From JAWKRB01 sp041389885 (GTDB lineage: Bacteria; Myxococcota_A; Polyangia; Polyangiales; Ga0077539): DNA of 64,000 nucleotides. Of this stretch, positions 45,332 through 56,107 are shown piece by piece. A program made the position numbers and the translations under genes. Within the stretch, counting starts at the first letter, position 1. Each line of letters starts with the position of its first letter. The notes beneath the pieces were generated by a model. The model was not told the origin of the DNA. It ran no database searches and saw nothing but the letters and a program-made list of their open reading frames with translations. The stretch covers positions 124,001 through 188,000 of the forward strand of contig JAWKRB010000009.1 in assembly GCA_041389885.1 (NCBI GenBank). The letters run 5' to 3'.

Positions 45332-46627
45332 ATGAGCGAACTGCGCGACGCCCTGGGCATCCTGAGAGAGACCAAGAACCGCTTCGAGCGCCGGGTCCCG
45401 CTGATCCCCGAGGCGCTCAAGGTCTTGATCGCCGAGGGCGTCGAGGTGCGCGTCGAGCGCTCCGACAACCGGGCCTTCGCCGACGGCGAGTTCGAGTCGG
45501 TCGGCTGCGTGATGGTCGACGACGCGAGCGACTGCCGCTTCATCATGGGCGTCAAGGAGGTGAAGACCTCGCAGGTCAAGCCGGGGCAGACCGTGATGTG
45601 CTTCTCGCACACCATCAAGGGGCAGGCGCACAACATGCCCCTGCTCCAACACTTCCTCGACGTGGGCGCGAGCCTGGTCGACTACGAGGCCATCGTCGAC
45701 GACGGCGGCGCGCGGCTCGTGGCCTTCGGTCGCTACGCCGGGCTCGCGGGCGCCCACGAGACCCTCTGGACCCTCGGGCACCGCATGCGCGAGCTGGGCT
45801 ACGACTCGCCCCTCGCGGGGCTCAAGCACGCGGTCGACTACCCCGACCTGCGCACGATGGCCGACGAGACCTGGGAGGCGCTCGAGGCGCTCCGTCGCGA
45901 GGGTCCGGACGTCTTCGCGCCCTTCGTCGTCGCCGTGTCGGGCGAGGGTCGCGTGAGCCGCGGCGCGCTGGAGTACCTCGAGATGGTCGGCGCGATCCCG
46001 TGCACCATCGACGAGGCGGTGAAGCTCTCCAGCGAGGCGCCGGGCGACAAGACCCTCCGCGCGCTGCACCTCCTCGACTCGGAGATCTACGAGCGCGCGA
46101 ACCGCAAGATCTTTGACTTCAGGGACTACGTCGCGAACCCCGCCCTCTACATCAGCCGGCTCGCGATGTACCTCCCGTACACCCAGGCGTTCATCAACGG
46201 CTCGTACTGGGACGAGCGCTTCCCCCGCGTGCTCGACGCGTCGACGCTCTCGCGCATGTTCGCGAACGACACGCTCCCGCCCGTCATCGGCGACGTCGCC
46301 TGCGACATCGACGGCGGCGTCGAGTGGACCGTGATGGCCACCCAGAACGACGAGCCCAGCTTCGTCTACGACCCCGAGAAGAAGACCGCGACGGTGGGCG
46401 TCGCGGGGCCCGGCGTGGCGATCATGTCGGTCGACAACCTCCCGACCGCGCTGCCCCGCGACGCCTCGGTCGATTTCTCCAAGGCCCTGATCCAGGTGGT
46501 GCGCCCCTTCTTTCGCGCCGACCTCAAAAACGGGCTCGATGCGCTCACCGCGGCCCAGCAGAACGCCGTGGTCGTGGCCGCTGGCAAGCTCGGGCCGAAG
46601 CACGAGGGGCTGCAGCGGTTTCTGTAG
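45332..46627 (+). CDS. Stand-alone lysine-ketoglutarate-reductase-type dehydrogenase
   Basis: A 431-residue protein from ATG 45332. It matches the LKR half of alpha-aminoadipic semialdehyde synthase (AlaDh/PNT N-terminal fold): LGILRETKNRFERRVPLIPE, IMGVKEVKTSQVKPGQTVM, FSHTIKGQAHNMPLLQ, LVDYEAIVDDGGARLVAFGRYAGLAG. In eukaryotes this domain condenses lysine and 2-oxoglutarate to saccharopine and is fused to saccharopine dehydrogenase; here there is no second half and no saccharopine dehydrogenase next to it. The bacterial function may be lysine breakdown or an alternative amino-acid dehydrogenase. The N-terminus at GTG 45314 is possible. Divergent from yhhQ. Confidence 0.8.
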   Translation: MSELRDALGILRETKNRFERRVPLIPEALKVLIAEGVEVRVERSDNRAFADGEFESVGCVMVDDASDCRFIMGVKEVKTSQVKPGQTVMCFSHTIKGQAHNMPLLQHFLDVGASLVDYEAIVDDGGARLVAFGRYAGLAGAHETLWTLGHRMRELGYDSPLAGLKHAVDYPDLRTMADETWEALEALRREGPDVFAPFVVAVSGEGRVSRGALEYLEMVGAIPCTIDEAVKLSSEAPGDKTLRALHLLDSEIYERANRKIFDFRDYVANPALYISRLAMYLPYTQAFINGSYWDERFPRVLDASTLSRMFANDTLPPVIGDVACDIDGGVEWTVMATQNDEPSFVYDPEKKTATVGVAGPGVAIMSVDNLPTALPRDASVDFSKALIQVVRPFFRADLKNGLDALTAAQQNAVVVAAGKLGPKHEGLQRFL

Positions 46628-46659
46628 CGCGCGCGCCCCGCGGCGCCCTCGCCGGCGCG

Positions 46660-46689
46660 TTGACGCGCGCACGGTCGGGGCACTAGAAC
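46660..46689 (+). promoter_or_regulatory. acnA promoter
   Basis: TTGACG (46660-46665), an 18-base spacer and TAGAAC (46684-46689), nine bases before the acnA ATG with no ribosome site between: a leaderless transcript is likely. Confidence 0.5.
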
Positions 46690-46698
46690 CTCGGCGCA

Positions 46699-49413
<2,715 letters not shown>

Positions 49414-49448
49414 TCGCCGCGCGATGTGCTAGTGCGGGTCACCGCACC

Positions 49449-50291
49449 ATGCGCAGCGTCTTCGTCCTCTCCCTCGCCCTGTTGGCCGCCTGCGACCCGC
49501 CGCGGCGGCCCGTCGCGGCCACCCCGGCCGATGTCGTTCACCCCCCCGCGCCCACGGCGCCCGCGCCGCAGCCGGCGCCGAGGGGCGTGCCTCGCTACAT
49601 CGCCGAGCCCGTGCGACGCATCGAGCACACGCCCGACGCGTTCACCCAGGGTCTGGCCTTTCACGGCCCAAGGCTCTTCGAGAGCACGGGGCTGCACGGT
49701 CAGTCCTCGGTGCGCGAGCTCGACCCGAACACGGGGCGGGTGATGCGCCGTCGCGAGGTCCCGAGCGAGCACTTCGCCGAGGGGCTGACGATCTTCAACG
49801 GGCAGGTGTTTCAGATCACCTGGCAGTCGCAGCGGTGCTTCGTCTACGACCTCGACACCTTTCGCCCCGTCGCCGAGCACACCTACGTGGGGGAGGGGTG
49901 GGGGCTCACCCACGACGGGCACAACCTGATCCTGAGCGACGGGAGCGCGCGGCTACGCTTCTTCGACCCGCGCACCTTCGTCGAGCAGCGCTCGGTGCGC
50001 GTGCGCGACGGCGAGACGGCCATCGATCAGCTCAACGAGCTCGAGATGATCGACGGTGAGGTGTGGGCGAACATCTGGCACGAGGACCGCATCGCCCGCA
50101 TCGACCCCGCCACCGGCCGCGTGGTCGCGTGGGTCGACGCCAGCGCGCTCCACGACTCCCTGCACCTCGGCGACCCCGAGGCGGTGCTCAACGGCATCGC
50201 CTACGAGAGCAGCACGCGGCGCATCCTCCTCACGGGAAAGAACTGGCCCGCCCTCTTCGAGATCCGCCTGCGGCCGGCGGCGGCGCCGTGA
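49449..50291 (+). CDS. Glutaminyl-peptide cyclotransferase lipoprotein
   Basis: A 280-residue protein from ATG 49449 with a lipoprotein leader (RSVFVLSLALLAAC). After a Pro/Ala linker it forms a five-bladed propeller of the plant/bacterial glutamine cyclotransferase type: HTPDAFTQGLAFHG, FESTGLHGQSSVRELDPNTG, FAEGLTIFNGQVFQITWQ, GEGWGLTHDGHNLILSDGSA and LNELEMIDGEVWANIWHEDRI. It should convert N-terminal Gln of exported proteins to pyroglutamate in the periplasm or at the surface. It overlaps galE by four bases (GTGA). Confidence 0.9.
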   Translation: MRSVFVLSLALLAACDPPRRPVAATPADVVHPPAPTAPAPQPAPRGVPRYIAEPVRRIEHTPDAFTQGLAFHGPRLFESTGLHGQSSVRELDPNTGRVMRRREVPSEHFAEGLTIFNGQVFQITWQSQRCFVYDLDTFRPVAEHTYVGEGWGLTHDGHNLILSDGSARLRFFDPRTFVEQRSVRVRDGETAIDQLNELEMIDGEVWANIWHEDRIARIDPATGRVVAWVDASALHDSLHLGDPEAVLNGIAYESSTRRILLTGKNWPALFEIRLRPAAAP

Positions 50292-51247
50292 CGCTCCTCG
50301 TGACCGGGGGCGCGGGGTACATCGGCAGCGCCTTCGTCGAGCGATGCCTCGCCGAGGGGGAGCCGATCGTGGTGCTCGACGACCTGAGCGCGGGTCACCG
50401 CGACGCCGTGCCTGCCGGCGTGCCCTTCGTGCTCGCCCACGTCGCCGACCGCGCCGCGGTCACCGCCGCCGCGCGGGAGTACGGCGTCGACGCCTGCGTG
50501 CACTTCGCGGGCTTTCTCGACGTCGCCGAGTCGGTCGCCAACCCCCTGAAATATTACGAGAACAACACGGTCTCCGCGCTCGCGCTGCTCGCGGCGCTGG
50601 GCGAGGTCGGCGTGCGCCGCTTCGTGTTCTCGTCGACGGCGTCGGTGTACGGCGAGCGCGCGCGCTGCCCCATCTCCGAAGACGAGCCGACGGCGCCGGG
50701 CAACCCCTACGGGCGCAGCAAGCGCGCGGTCGAAGACGTCCTCGCGGACCTCGAGCGGGCGGGCGCGATGAGGTCCATCTCGCTCCGGTACTTCAACGCC
50801 GCGGGGGCGACGCCGGGGAGCGTCGAGCGCCACGAGCCCGAGACCCATTTGATCCCGCTGAGCCTCGCCGCGGCCGCCGGGGCGCGCGACGCGCTGGTGA
50901 TTCACGGAGACGACTTTCCCACCCGCGACGGCACCGCCGAGCGCGACTACGTGCACGTCGCCGACCTCGCCGACGCGCACCTCCGCGCCGTGCGGCTCCT
51001 TCGCGCAGGGCAACCCGGCGACGTGCTCAACCTCGGCACCGGCACGGGGACCACCGTGCGCGAGGTGCTCCGCGCGGTCGAGGCGGTGACGGGACGCGCG
51101 GTCCCCGCGCGGGTCGGGCCGCGCCGGCCCGGCGACGTCGCCGCGCTGGTCGCCGACCCGAGCCGCGCGCGGGCGCGCCTGGGGTGGAGCCCCCGCTTCA
51201 CCGACATCGGCGACATCGTCGAGACCGCCTGGGCCGCAACGCGTTAG
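50288..51247 (+). CDS. galE: UDP-glucose 4-epimerase
   Basis: Interconverts UDP-glucose and UDP-galactose via NAD. From GTG 50288, overlapping the preceding stop in GTGA, the protein has 319 residues. The Rossmann motif is TGGAGYIGSAFVERCL; the catalytic Ser/Thr are in FSSTASVYG and the Tyr/Lys pair in NPYGRSKRA; GTAERDYVHVADLADAH and LNLGTGTGTTVREV are typical. It ends 9 bases before the convergent metallophosphatase gene. With ugd, the nucleotidyltransferase and the 59565 epimerase it supplies sugar nucleotides for envelope polysaccharides. Confidence 0.92.
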   Translation: MTLLVTGGAGYIGSAFVERCLAEGEPIVVLDDLSAGHRDAVPAGVPFVLAHVADRAAVTAAAREYGVDACVHFAGFLDVAESVANPLKYYENNTVSALALLAALGEVGVRRFVFSSTASVYGERARCPISEDEPTAPGNPYGRSKRAVEDVLADLERAGAMRSISLRYFNAAGATPGSVERHEPETHLIPLSLAAAAGARDALVIHGDDFPTRDGTAERDYVHVADLADAHLRAVRLLRAGQPGDVLNLGTGTGTTVREVLRAVEAVTGRAVPARVGPRRPGDVAALVADPSRARARLGWSPRFTDIGDIVETAWAATR

Positions 51248-51256
51248 CGCGCACGG

Positions 51257-52660
51257 TCACAGCGGCGGAGGCGCGAGGGAGGGCTGCCTGCGCTCGTCGT
51301 CGGGCACGAGGCGGTGGCCGTCCCAGCGGTGGAGCCCGCCCTCGAGGCGCCCGTCTCGATCGCGCAGCCAGATGACCGGCTTGCCCCGCGCGTCGACCGG
51401 CTCGGTGCAGGCGAGGTCGCGGTAGGCCGCCGACCACGTGCCCGAGTTGCCGAAGAACACCCCGTCGTCCCAGCGCCCGTACGGGATGTGCGTGTGGCCG
51501 AAGATCACCGCCCGGGCCCTGTAGATCTTGCCGATCTCGACGGCCTTCTCGGCGATGCGGTCGTAGTTCGCCTCCATCGACGGCGCGGGCACGGCGAGCT
51601 CGTACGCCGCGAAGAGCGCGGGGAGGCCGACGGCGACGCTCACCGCGCGCCGGTTGCGCACGAACACCGGCACGGCCACCGCGGCGGCGCAGGCGACGCC
51701 GAGGAGCATCCGATCGATCCAGAACTCCCGCAGCACCCGGTGAAAGTTCTCGTCGGCGGGCTTCTCGAAGAGCGCGGCGTGCGCGCGAACGAGGTCGAGG
51801 TCGCAGCCGGTCTCGCGCGCGGCGGCGTGGAGGTCGCGCGCGGCGCGGTCGGGCGAGCCGGGGTCGTGGCGGCCCTGCCACGTCTGCGCGACGACCTCGT
51901 ACGAGCCTCGCAGCCAGGTGTTGGCGAGGGAGTGCCGGGTGAACAGGTAGTGCTCGAACCAGTGCCTCACGTACTCGGGGAGCGTGAGCTCCCAGGAGCT
52001 GTCGACGTGGGGGTTCATGTACCCCAGCCGTGACCCCAGCCAACGAAAGGCCACGGAGCCCACCGTCGCGTGAATCTCGCGCTCGCGGCCGCGCACCGGC
52101 GGCAGGTGCGGCGCCATCGGGTACCGAAACGAGCAGTAGGGGTCGTACTGGTTGCCGTGCTCGACGTGCACGCCCCCCTCGGTCTGGTGAAACCACTGGC
52201 GAAAGTGAACGCGCGCCGTGGCCGACGGGCTCCGCGCGGCCGACGCGAGCCGGTGGCGGATGCGCGCCCTCACGGCCTCGAAGCCCACCTGCGGGTCGTG
52301 GTTGCCGGCGACGAACACCAGCGAGTGCCCGCCGGCGAGGAGCCGCCCGCAGGCGCGCACGTAGCCCTCGTGGTCGGAGAGGATCCGGTCGATGAGCTCG
52401 GCGGCGACCGACTCGGTGCGGGGGAGGTCTTCGAAGCGCGCCTCGCCGTCGATGACCCGACCGGCGTCGAAGTCGAAGAGGTCGCCGTTGAAGATGAACT
52501 CGACCTCGTCGCGCTCGTCGATGGAGTACAGAATCGACGAGACCAGGGCCTCGAATTCCGCGTCGGGGAAGTACGGGCGCTGGCGCCAGCGCATCCACAG
52601 GTCATCTCCCGGGACGCCCTCGCAGAGGTGAACGTCGGAGATGACCACGGTGTGCTTCAT
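51257..52660 (-). CDS. Calcineurin-like metallophosphoesterase with an internal membrane segment
   Basis: A 467-residue protein from ATG 52660. All five metal-site blocks are visible: ISDVHLCEG, NGDLFDFDAG, VAGNHDPQ, VHVEHGNQYDPY and FGHTHIPYG. Between the fourth and fifth blocks lies an unusually long helical insert (residues ~190-380) that ends in two hydrophobic helices (LLGVACAAAVAVPVFV and VSVAVGLPALFAAYELAV), so the enzyme is membrane-attached with its active site assembled from both sides of the insert. Substrate unknown; UDP-diacylglucosamine hydrolase-like or nucleotide substrates are possible. Longer upstream frames are antisense to ettA and are not used. Confidence 0.85.
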   Translation of the reverse strand: MKHTVVISDVHLCEGVPGDDLWMRWRQRPYFPDAEFEALVSSILYSIDERDEVEFIFNGDLFDFDAGRVIDGEARFEDLPRTESVAAELIDRILSDHEGYVRACGRLLAGGHSLVFVAGNHDPQVGFEAVRARIRHRLASAARSPSATARVHFRQWFHQTEGGVHVEHGNQYDPYCSFRYPMAPHLPPVRGREREIHATVGSVAFRWLGSRLGYMNPHVDSSWELTLPEYVRHWFEHYLFTRHSLANTWLRGSYEVVAQTWQGRHDPGSPDRAARDLHAAARETGCDLDLVRAHAALFEKPADENFHRVLREFWIDRMLLGVACAAAVAVPVFVRNRRAVSVAVGLPALFAAYELAVPAPSMEANYDRIAEKAVEIGKIYRARAVIFGHTHIPYGRWDDGVFFGNSGTWSAAYRDLACTEPVDARGKPVIWLRDRDGRLEGGLHRWDGHRLVPDDERRQPSLAPPPL

Positions 52661-52855
52661 AAGACAGGGCGCGAGCTCCCCCGGCGGGCTGGCGCCGACG
52701 GATCTCGCCGGGGCGCGCGGGTTACCGAGCAATCTAGCGAGGCCGCGCCCGAGCGCCACGCGAATTGCGCCTCGCTCCCCCCCGGGACGCCCCCGAGAGA
52801 CCGGTCGGGGGACCTCGCCCGCGCGCCGCGGGACGTGATAGACGGCAGTGGCTCC

Positions 52856-54529
52856 ATGGCACACGAATTCGTCCTCCAGATGATGGATGTCCGCAGGGTC
52901 TTTCCCCCGAAGCGCGAGGTGCTCAAGGGGATGACCCTGGCGTTCTTGCCCGGCGCGAAGATCGGGGTGCTCGGCTCGAACGGATCTGGCAAGAGCTCCC
53001 TGCTCAAGATCATGGCCGGGGTCGACACCGAGTACTTCGGCGAGGTGATCCGCGCGAAGAACCTCCGCTTCGGGTACCTCTCGCAGGAGCCGCCCCTCGA
53101 CCACAGCCTCGACGTGCGCGGCAACGTCGACCTCGGCGTCGCGCAGGTGAAGCAGCTCCTCGCCCGCTTCGAGGCGCTCTCGCTCAAGCTCGGCGAGTCG
53201 ATGCCCGAGAAGGACTACGAGCGGGTGATGGACGAGTTCACCCGCGTGCAAGACGCCATCGAGGCCGCCGACGGCTGGGAGGTCGACCGCGCCGTCGAGA
53301 TCGCCATGGACGCCCTGCGGCTGCCCCCGCCCGACGCGAAGATCGACACGCTCTCGGGGGGCGAGCGGCGGCGCGTGGCGCTGTGCAGGATGCTGCTGGA
53401 GAAGCCTGACGTGCTGCTCCTCGACGAGCCGACCAACCACCTCGACGCCGAGAGCGTGGGGTGGCTCGAGCAGCACCTCAAAGACTTTCCGGGGACGGTC
53501 ATCGCCGTCACCCACGACCGGTACTTCCTCGACAACGTCGCGGGGTGGATCCTCGAGCTCGACCGCGGCGAGGGCTTTCCCTTCAAGGGGAACTACACGT
53601 CGTGGCTCGACCAGAAGCGCGCCCGGCTGGAGCACGAGGAGAAGACCGAGAGCGCCAAGCGCCGCACGCTCGCGCGGGAGCTCGAGTGGGTGCGCATGGC
53701 GCCCCGCGCGCGTCAGGCCAAGAGCAAGGCGAGGATCACCGCCTACGAGAAGCTCCTCGCCGAGACCGGCGTCGAGAAGGCGGGGCAGGGGGAGATCCAG
53801 ATCCCCGCCGGACCGCGGCTGGGCGACGTGGTGGTGGTGGCCGACAAGGTCCGCAAGGCCTTCGGCGACGTGGTGCTCTATGACGACCTGAGCTTCAGCC
53901 TGCCCCGCGGCGGCATCGTCGGGGTCATCGGCGCCAACGGCACGGGCAAGAGCACGCTCTTCAAGATGATCGCGGGGCAAGACGCGCCCGACGGCGGCAC
54001 GCTCACCGTCGGCGAGACCGTGGTGCTGAGCTACGTCGACCAGATGCGCGACGCGCTGCAGGGCGATCAGACCGTCTGGCAGGAGATCACGGGCGGCGAG
54101 GAGTCCATCGACATCGGCAAGCGCTCGGTGAACTCCCGGGCCTACGTCGGCGGCTTCGGGTTTCGCGGCAGCGACCAGCAGAAGCGCGTGGGCGAGCTCT
54201 CGGGGGGCGAGCGCAACCGGGTGCACCTCGCGAAGCTCTTGAAGAAGGGCGGCAACGTGCTGCTCCTCGACGAGCCCACCAACGACCTCGACGTCGACAC
54301 CCTGCGCTCCCTCGAGGACGCGCTCCTCGACTTCGCGGGCTGCGCCATCGTGATCTCCCACGACCGGTGGTTCCTCGACCGCATCGCGACGCACATCCTG
54401 GCCTTCGAGGGTGATTCGCGCACCGTGTGGTTCGAGGGCAACTACCAGGACTACGAGGCCGACCGCGTGAAGCGACTCGGCGCCGACGCGGGCCGGCCCC
54501 GCGGCGCTCGCCACAAGAAGCTCGCCTGA
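52856..54529 (+). CDS. ettA: Energy-dependent translational throttle protein EttA
   Basis: ABC-F ATPase that binds the ribosomal E site and gates entry into elongation according to ATP/ADP. From ATG 52856 the protein has 557 residues (E. coli EttA 555). Two ABC domains show Walker A motifs GSNGSGKSS and GANGTGKST, signatures LSGGERRRVAL and LSGGERNRVHL, and Walker B LLLDEPTNHLD and LLLDEPTNDLD. The interdomain linker (RARQAKSKARITAYEKLL) is the P-site tRNA interaction motif. The stop overlaps the next start (TGATG). Confidence 0.94.
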   Translation: MAHEFVLQMMDVRRVFPPKREVLKGMTLAFLPGAKIGVLGSNGSGKSSLLKIMAGVDTEYFGEVIRAKNLRFGYLSQEPPLDHSLDVRGNVDLGVAQVKQLLARFEALSLKLGESMPEKDYERVMDEFTRVQDAIEAADGWEVDRAVEIAMDALRLPPPDAKIDTLSGGERRRVALCRMLLEKPDVLLLDEPTNHLDAESVGWLEQHLKDFPGTVIAVTHDRYFLDNVAGWILELDRGEGFPFKGNYTSWLDQKRARLEHEEKTESAKRRTLARELEWVRMAPRARQAKSKARITAYEKLLAETGVEKAGQGEIQIPAGPRLGDVVVVADKVRKAFGDVVLYDDLSFSLPRGGIVGVIGANGTGKSTLFKMIAGQDAPDGGTLTVGETVVLSYVDQMRDALQGDQTVWQEITGGEESIDIGKRSVNSRAYVGGFGFRGSDQQKRVGELSGGERNRVHLAKLLKKGGNVLLLDEPTNDLDVDTLRSLEDALLDFAGCAIVISHDRWFLDRIATHILAFEGDSRTVWFEGNYQDYEADRVKRLGADAGRPRGARHKKLA

Positions 54530-56100
54530 TGGCACGACGCGACCCAGAGGCGCTCCTGCGCGCCCTCGAAGACCCCGGCTTCACCCCCGCGCGGCGGGAC
54601 GTGCAGGGGCTCGTCGTCGCCCTGGCGTCGGCGCCCGAGTCGCTCACCGCGCGCATCGAGCGCGCGCTGCTCGAGCAGCCCGACGAGGCGGTGGCCCGGC
54701 TCACGGCCCATCTCGCTGCGGCGCAAGGCGATCGATCGCGCACGGTGCACGCGCTGGGGCGCCTCGCGGCGACGGGCGCGGCGCCCTGGAGCGCCCTGCA
54801 CGCGGCCCTCGAAGACGGCGACGCCGCGGTGCGAAAGGCGGCGGTGACGGCGCTCGCGCAGTCCACCGACCCGAGCACCGAGGCGGCGCTCCTCGCGGCG
54901 TGGGACCGGGAGGGAGACGCCGTGGCGCTGCGCCCCATGCTCCGGGCGCTGGGGCGCGTGGGCACCGCCGCCGCCGCCGCGCGCCTCGACGCGGTGCCGA
55001 GCGACGAGGCGCGGATCGCGGACGAGCTCGCGCGGGCGAAGCTGATGCTCCAGCGGCGATCGGGGCGCGAGGACGAGAGCGCGATCGTCGGCGACACCCG
55101 GGCGCCCCGCCCCCTCGCGGTGGACGTGGCGTGCCGCCCGGGCCTCGAGCGCATCTGCGCCGACGAGTTCACCGACGGCTTCCTCGCCGCGCCCGCGGGC
55201 ACGGGTCGGGTGCAGGTCACCCTCCGCGGCACCCTCGACGAGCTCGCGCGGTGCAGGGTGATGACGGGCTTCTCGTTCCCGCTCTCGGCGAGGGTCACCG
55301 GCGACCCCGTGGCCGCGGTGATCGACGCGCTCTGCAGCGACGAGGCGCAGGAGATCCTCGGGGCATTCACCCGCGGCGTCGTGCGCTACCGCGTCGAGTG
55401 GCTCCACGCGGGTCACCGCCGCGGCGCGACCTGGCGCGTGGCGACGGGGGTGCAGGCGCGCTGCCCCGAGCTCGTCAACGACAGCCGCGACGCGACCTGG
55501 AACGTCCTCGTCGACGCCTCCGAAGGAGGGCGCATCACGCTGCACCCCCGACGCTGGGTCGACCCGCGCTTCACCTGGCGCGTGGCCGAGGTCCCCGCGG
55601 CGTCGCACCCCACGGTGGCCGCGGCGCTGGCGTCGTTCGCGGGCGTGCGACCCGACGACGTCGTGTGGGACCCCTTCGTGGGCAGCGCCCTCGAGCTCGT
55701 CGAGCGCGCCCGGCGCGGTCCGTACCGCCGCATGATCGGCACCGACGTCGACGCCTCGGCCCTCGACGCCGCCCGTAGGAACCTCGACGCCGCGGGCGTC
55801 GAGCGGGTGACCCTGCACCGCGGCGACGCCACTGTCGACCCGCCCACGGGCGTCTCCCTCATCCTCACGAACCCCCCGCACGGGCACCGCGCGAACTTCG
55901 GGCGCGACCCCGCCGAGCTCCTCACGCGCTTCGTCGCCGTGGCCCACCGCGCGCTCCGCCCCGGCGGCCGCGTCGCCTGGCTCAGCCCCGCGCCGAAGGA
56001 GACCGCCGACGCCGCCCGCGCCCTGGGCATGTCGGTGCGGCTCGGCGCCGCGGTGGACCTGGGCGGCGTCCCCGTCACGCTCCAGGCCCTCGGTCGCTGA
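54529..56100 (+). CDS. HEAT-repeat / THUMP-like RNA methyltransferase fusion
   Basis: A 523-residue protein from ATG 54529, coupled to ettA by TGATG. Residues ~1-190 are helical and HEAT-like (SALHAALEDGDAAVRKAAVTA, RPMLRALGRVGTAAAAARL). From residue ~200 the sequence resembles the N-terminal and THUMP parts of RlmL/Trm14-type enzymes (LAVDVACRPGLERICADEF, VQVTLRGTLDELARCRVMTG). The last ~190 residues are a Rossmann SAM domain: VVWDPFVGSALELVERA (motif I, with the last Gly of the usual GxG replaced), GTDVDASALDAARRNLD and the base-flipping motif LTNPPHG. It probably methylates rRNA or tRNA N2-guanine; the exact target is unknown and the degenerate motif I calls for caution. Confidence 0.8.
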   Translation: MARRDPEALLRALEDPGFTPARRDVQGLVVALASAPESLTARIERALLEQPDEAVARLTAHLAAAQGDRSRTVHALGRLAATGAAPWSALHAALEDGDAAVRKAAVTALAQSTDPSTEAALLAAWDREGDAVALRPMLRALGRVGTAAAAARLDAVPSDEARIADELARAKLMLQRRSGREDESAIVGDTRAPRPLAVDVACRPGLERICADEFTDGFLAAPAGTGRVQVTLRGTLDELARCRVMTGFSFPLSARVTGDPVAAVIDALCSDEAQEILGAFTRGVVRYRVEWLHAGHRRGATWRVATGVQARCPELVNDSRDATWNVLVDASEGGRITLHPRRWVDPRFTWRVAEVPAASHPTVAAALASFAGVRPDDVVWDPFVGSALELVERARRGPYRRMIGTDVDASALDAARRNLDAAGVERVTLHRGDATVDPPTGVSLILTNPPHGHRANFGRDPAELLTRFVAVAHRALRPGGRVAWLSPAPKETADAARALGMSVRLGAAVDLGGVPVTLQALGR

Positions 56101-56107
56101 AGCCGCG

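Noticed and set aside
52661..54535. N-terminal extension of the metallophosphatase frame by about 625 codons
   Set aside because: The extension is antisense to ettA; the family N-terminus ISDVHL begins right after ATG 52660.
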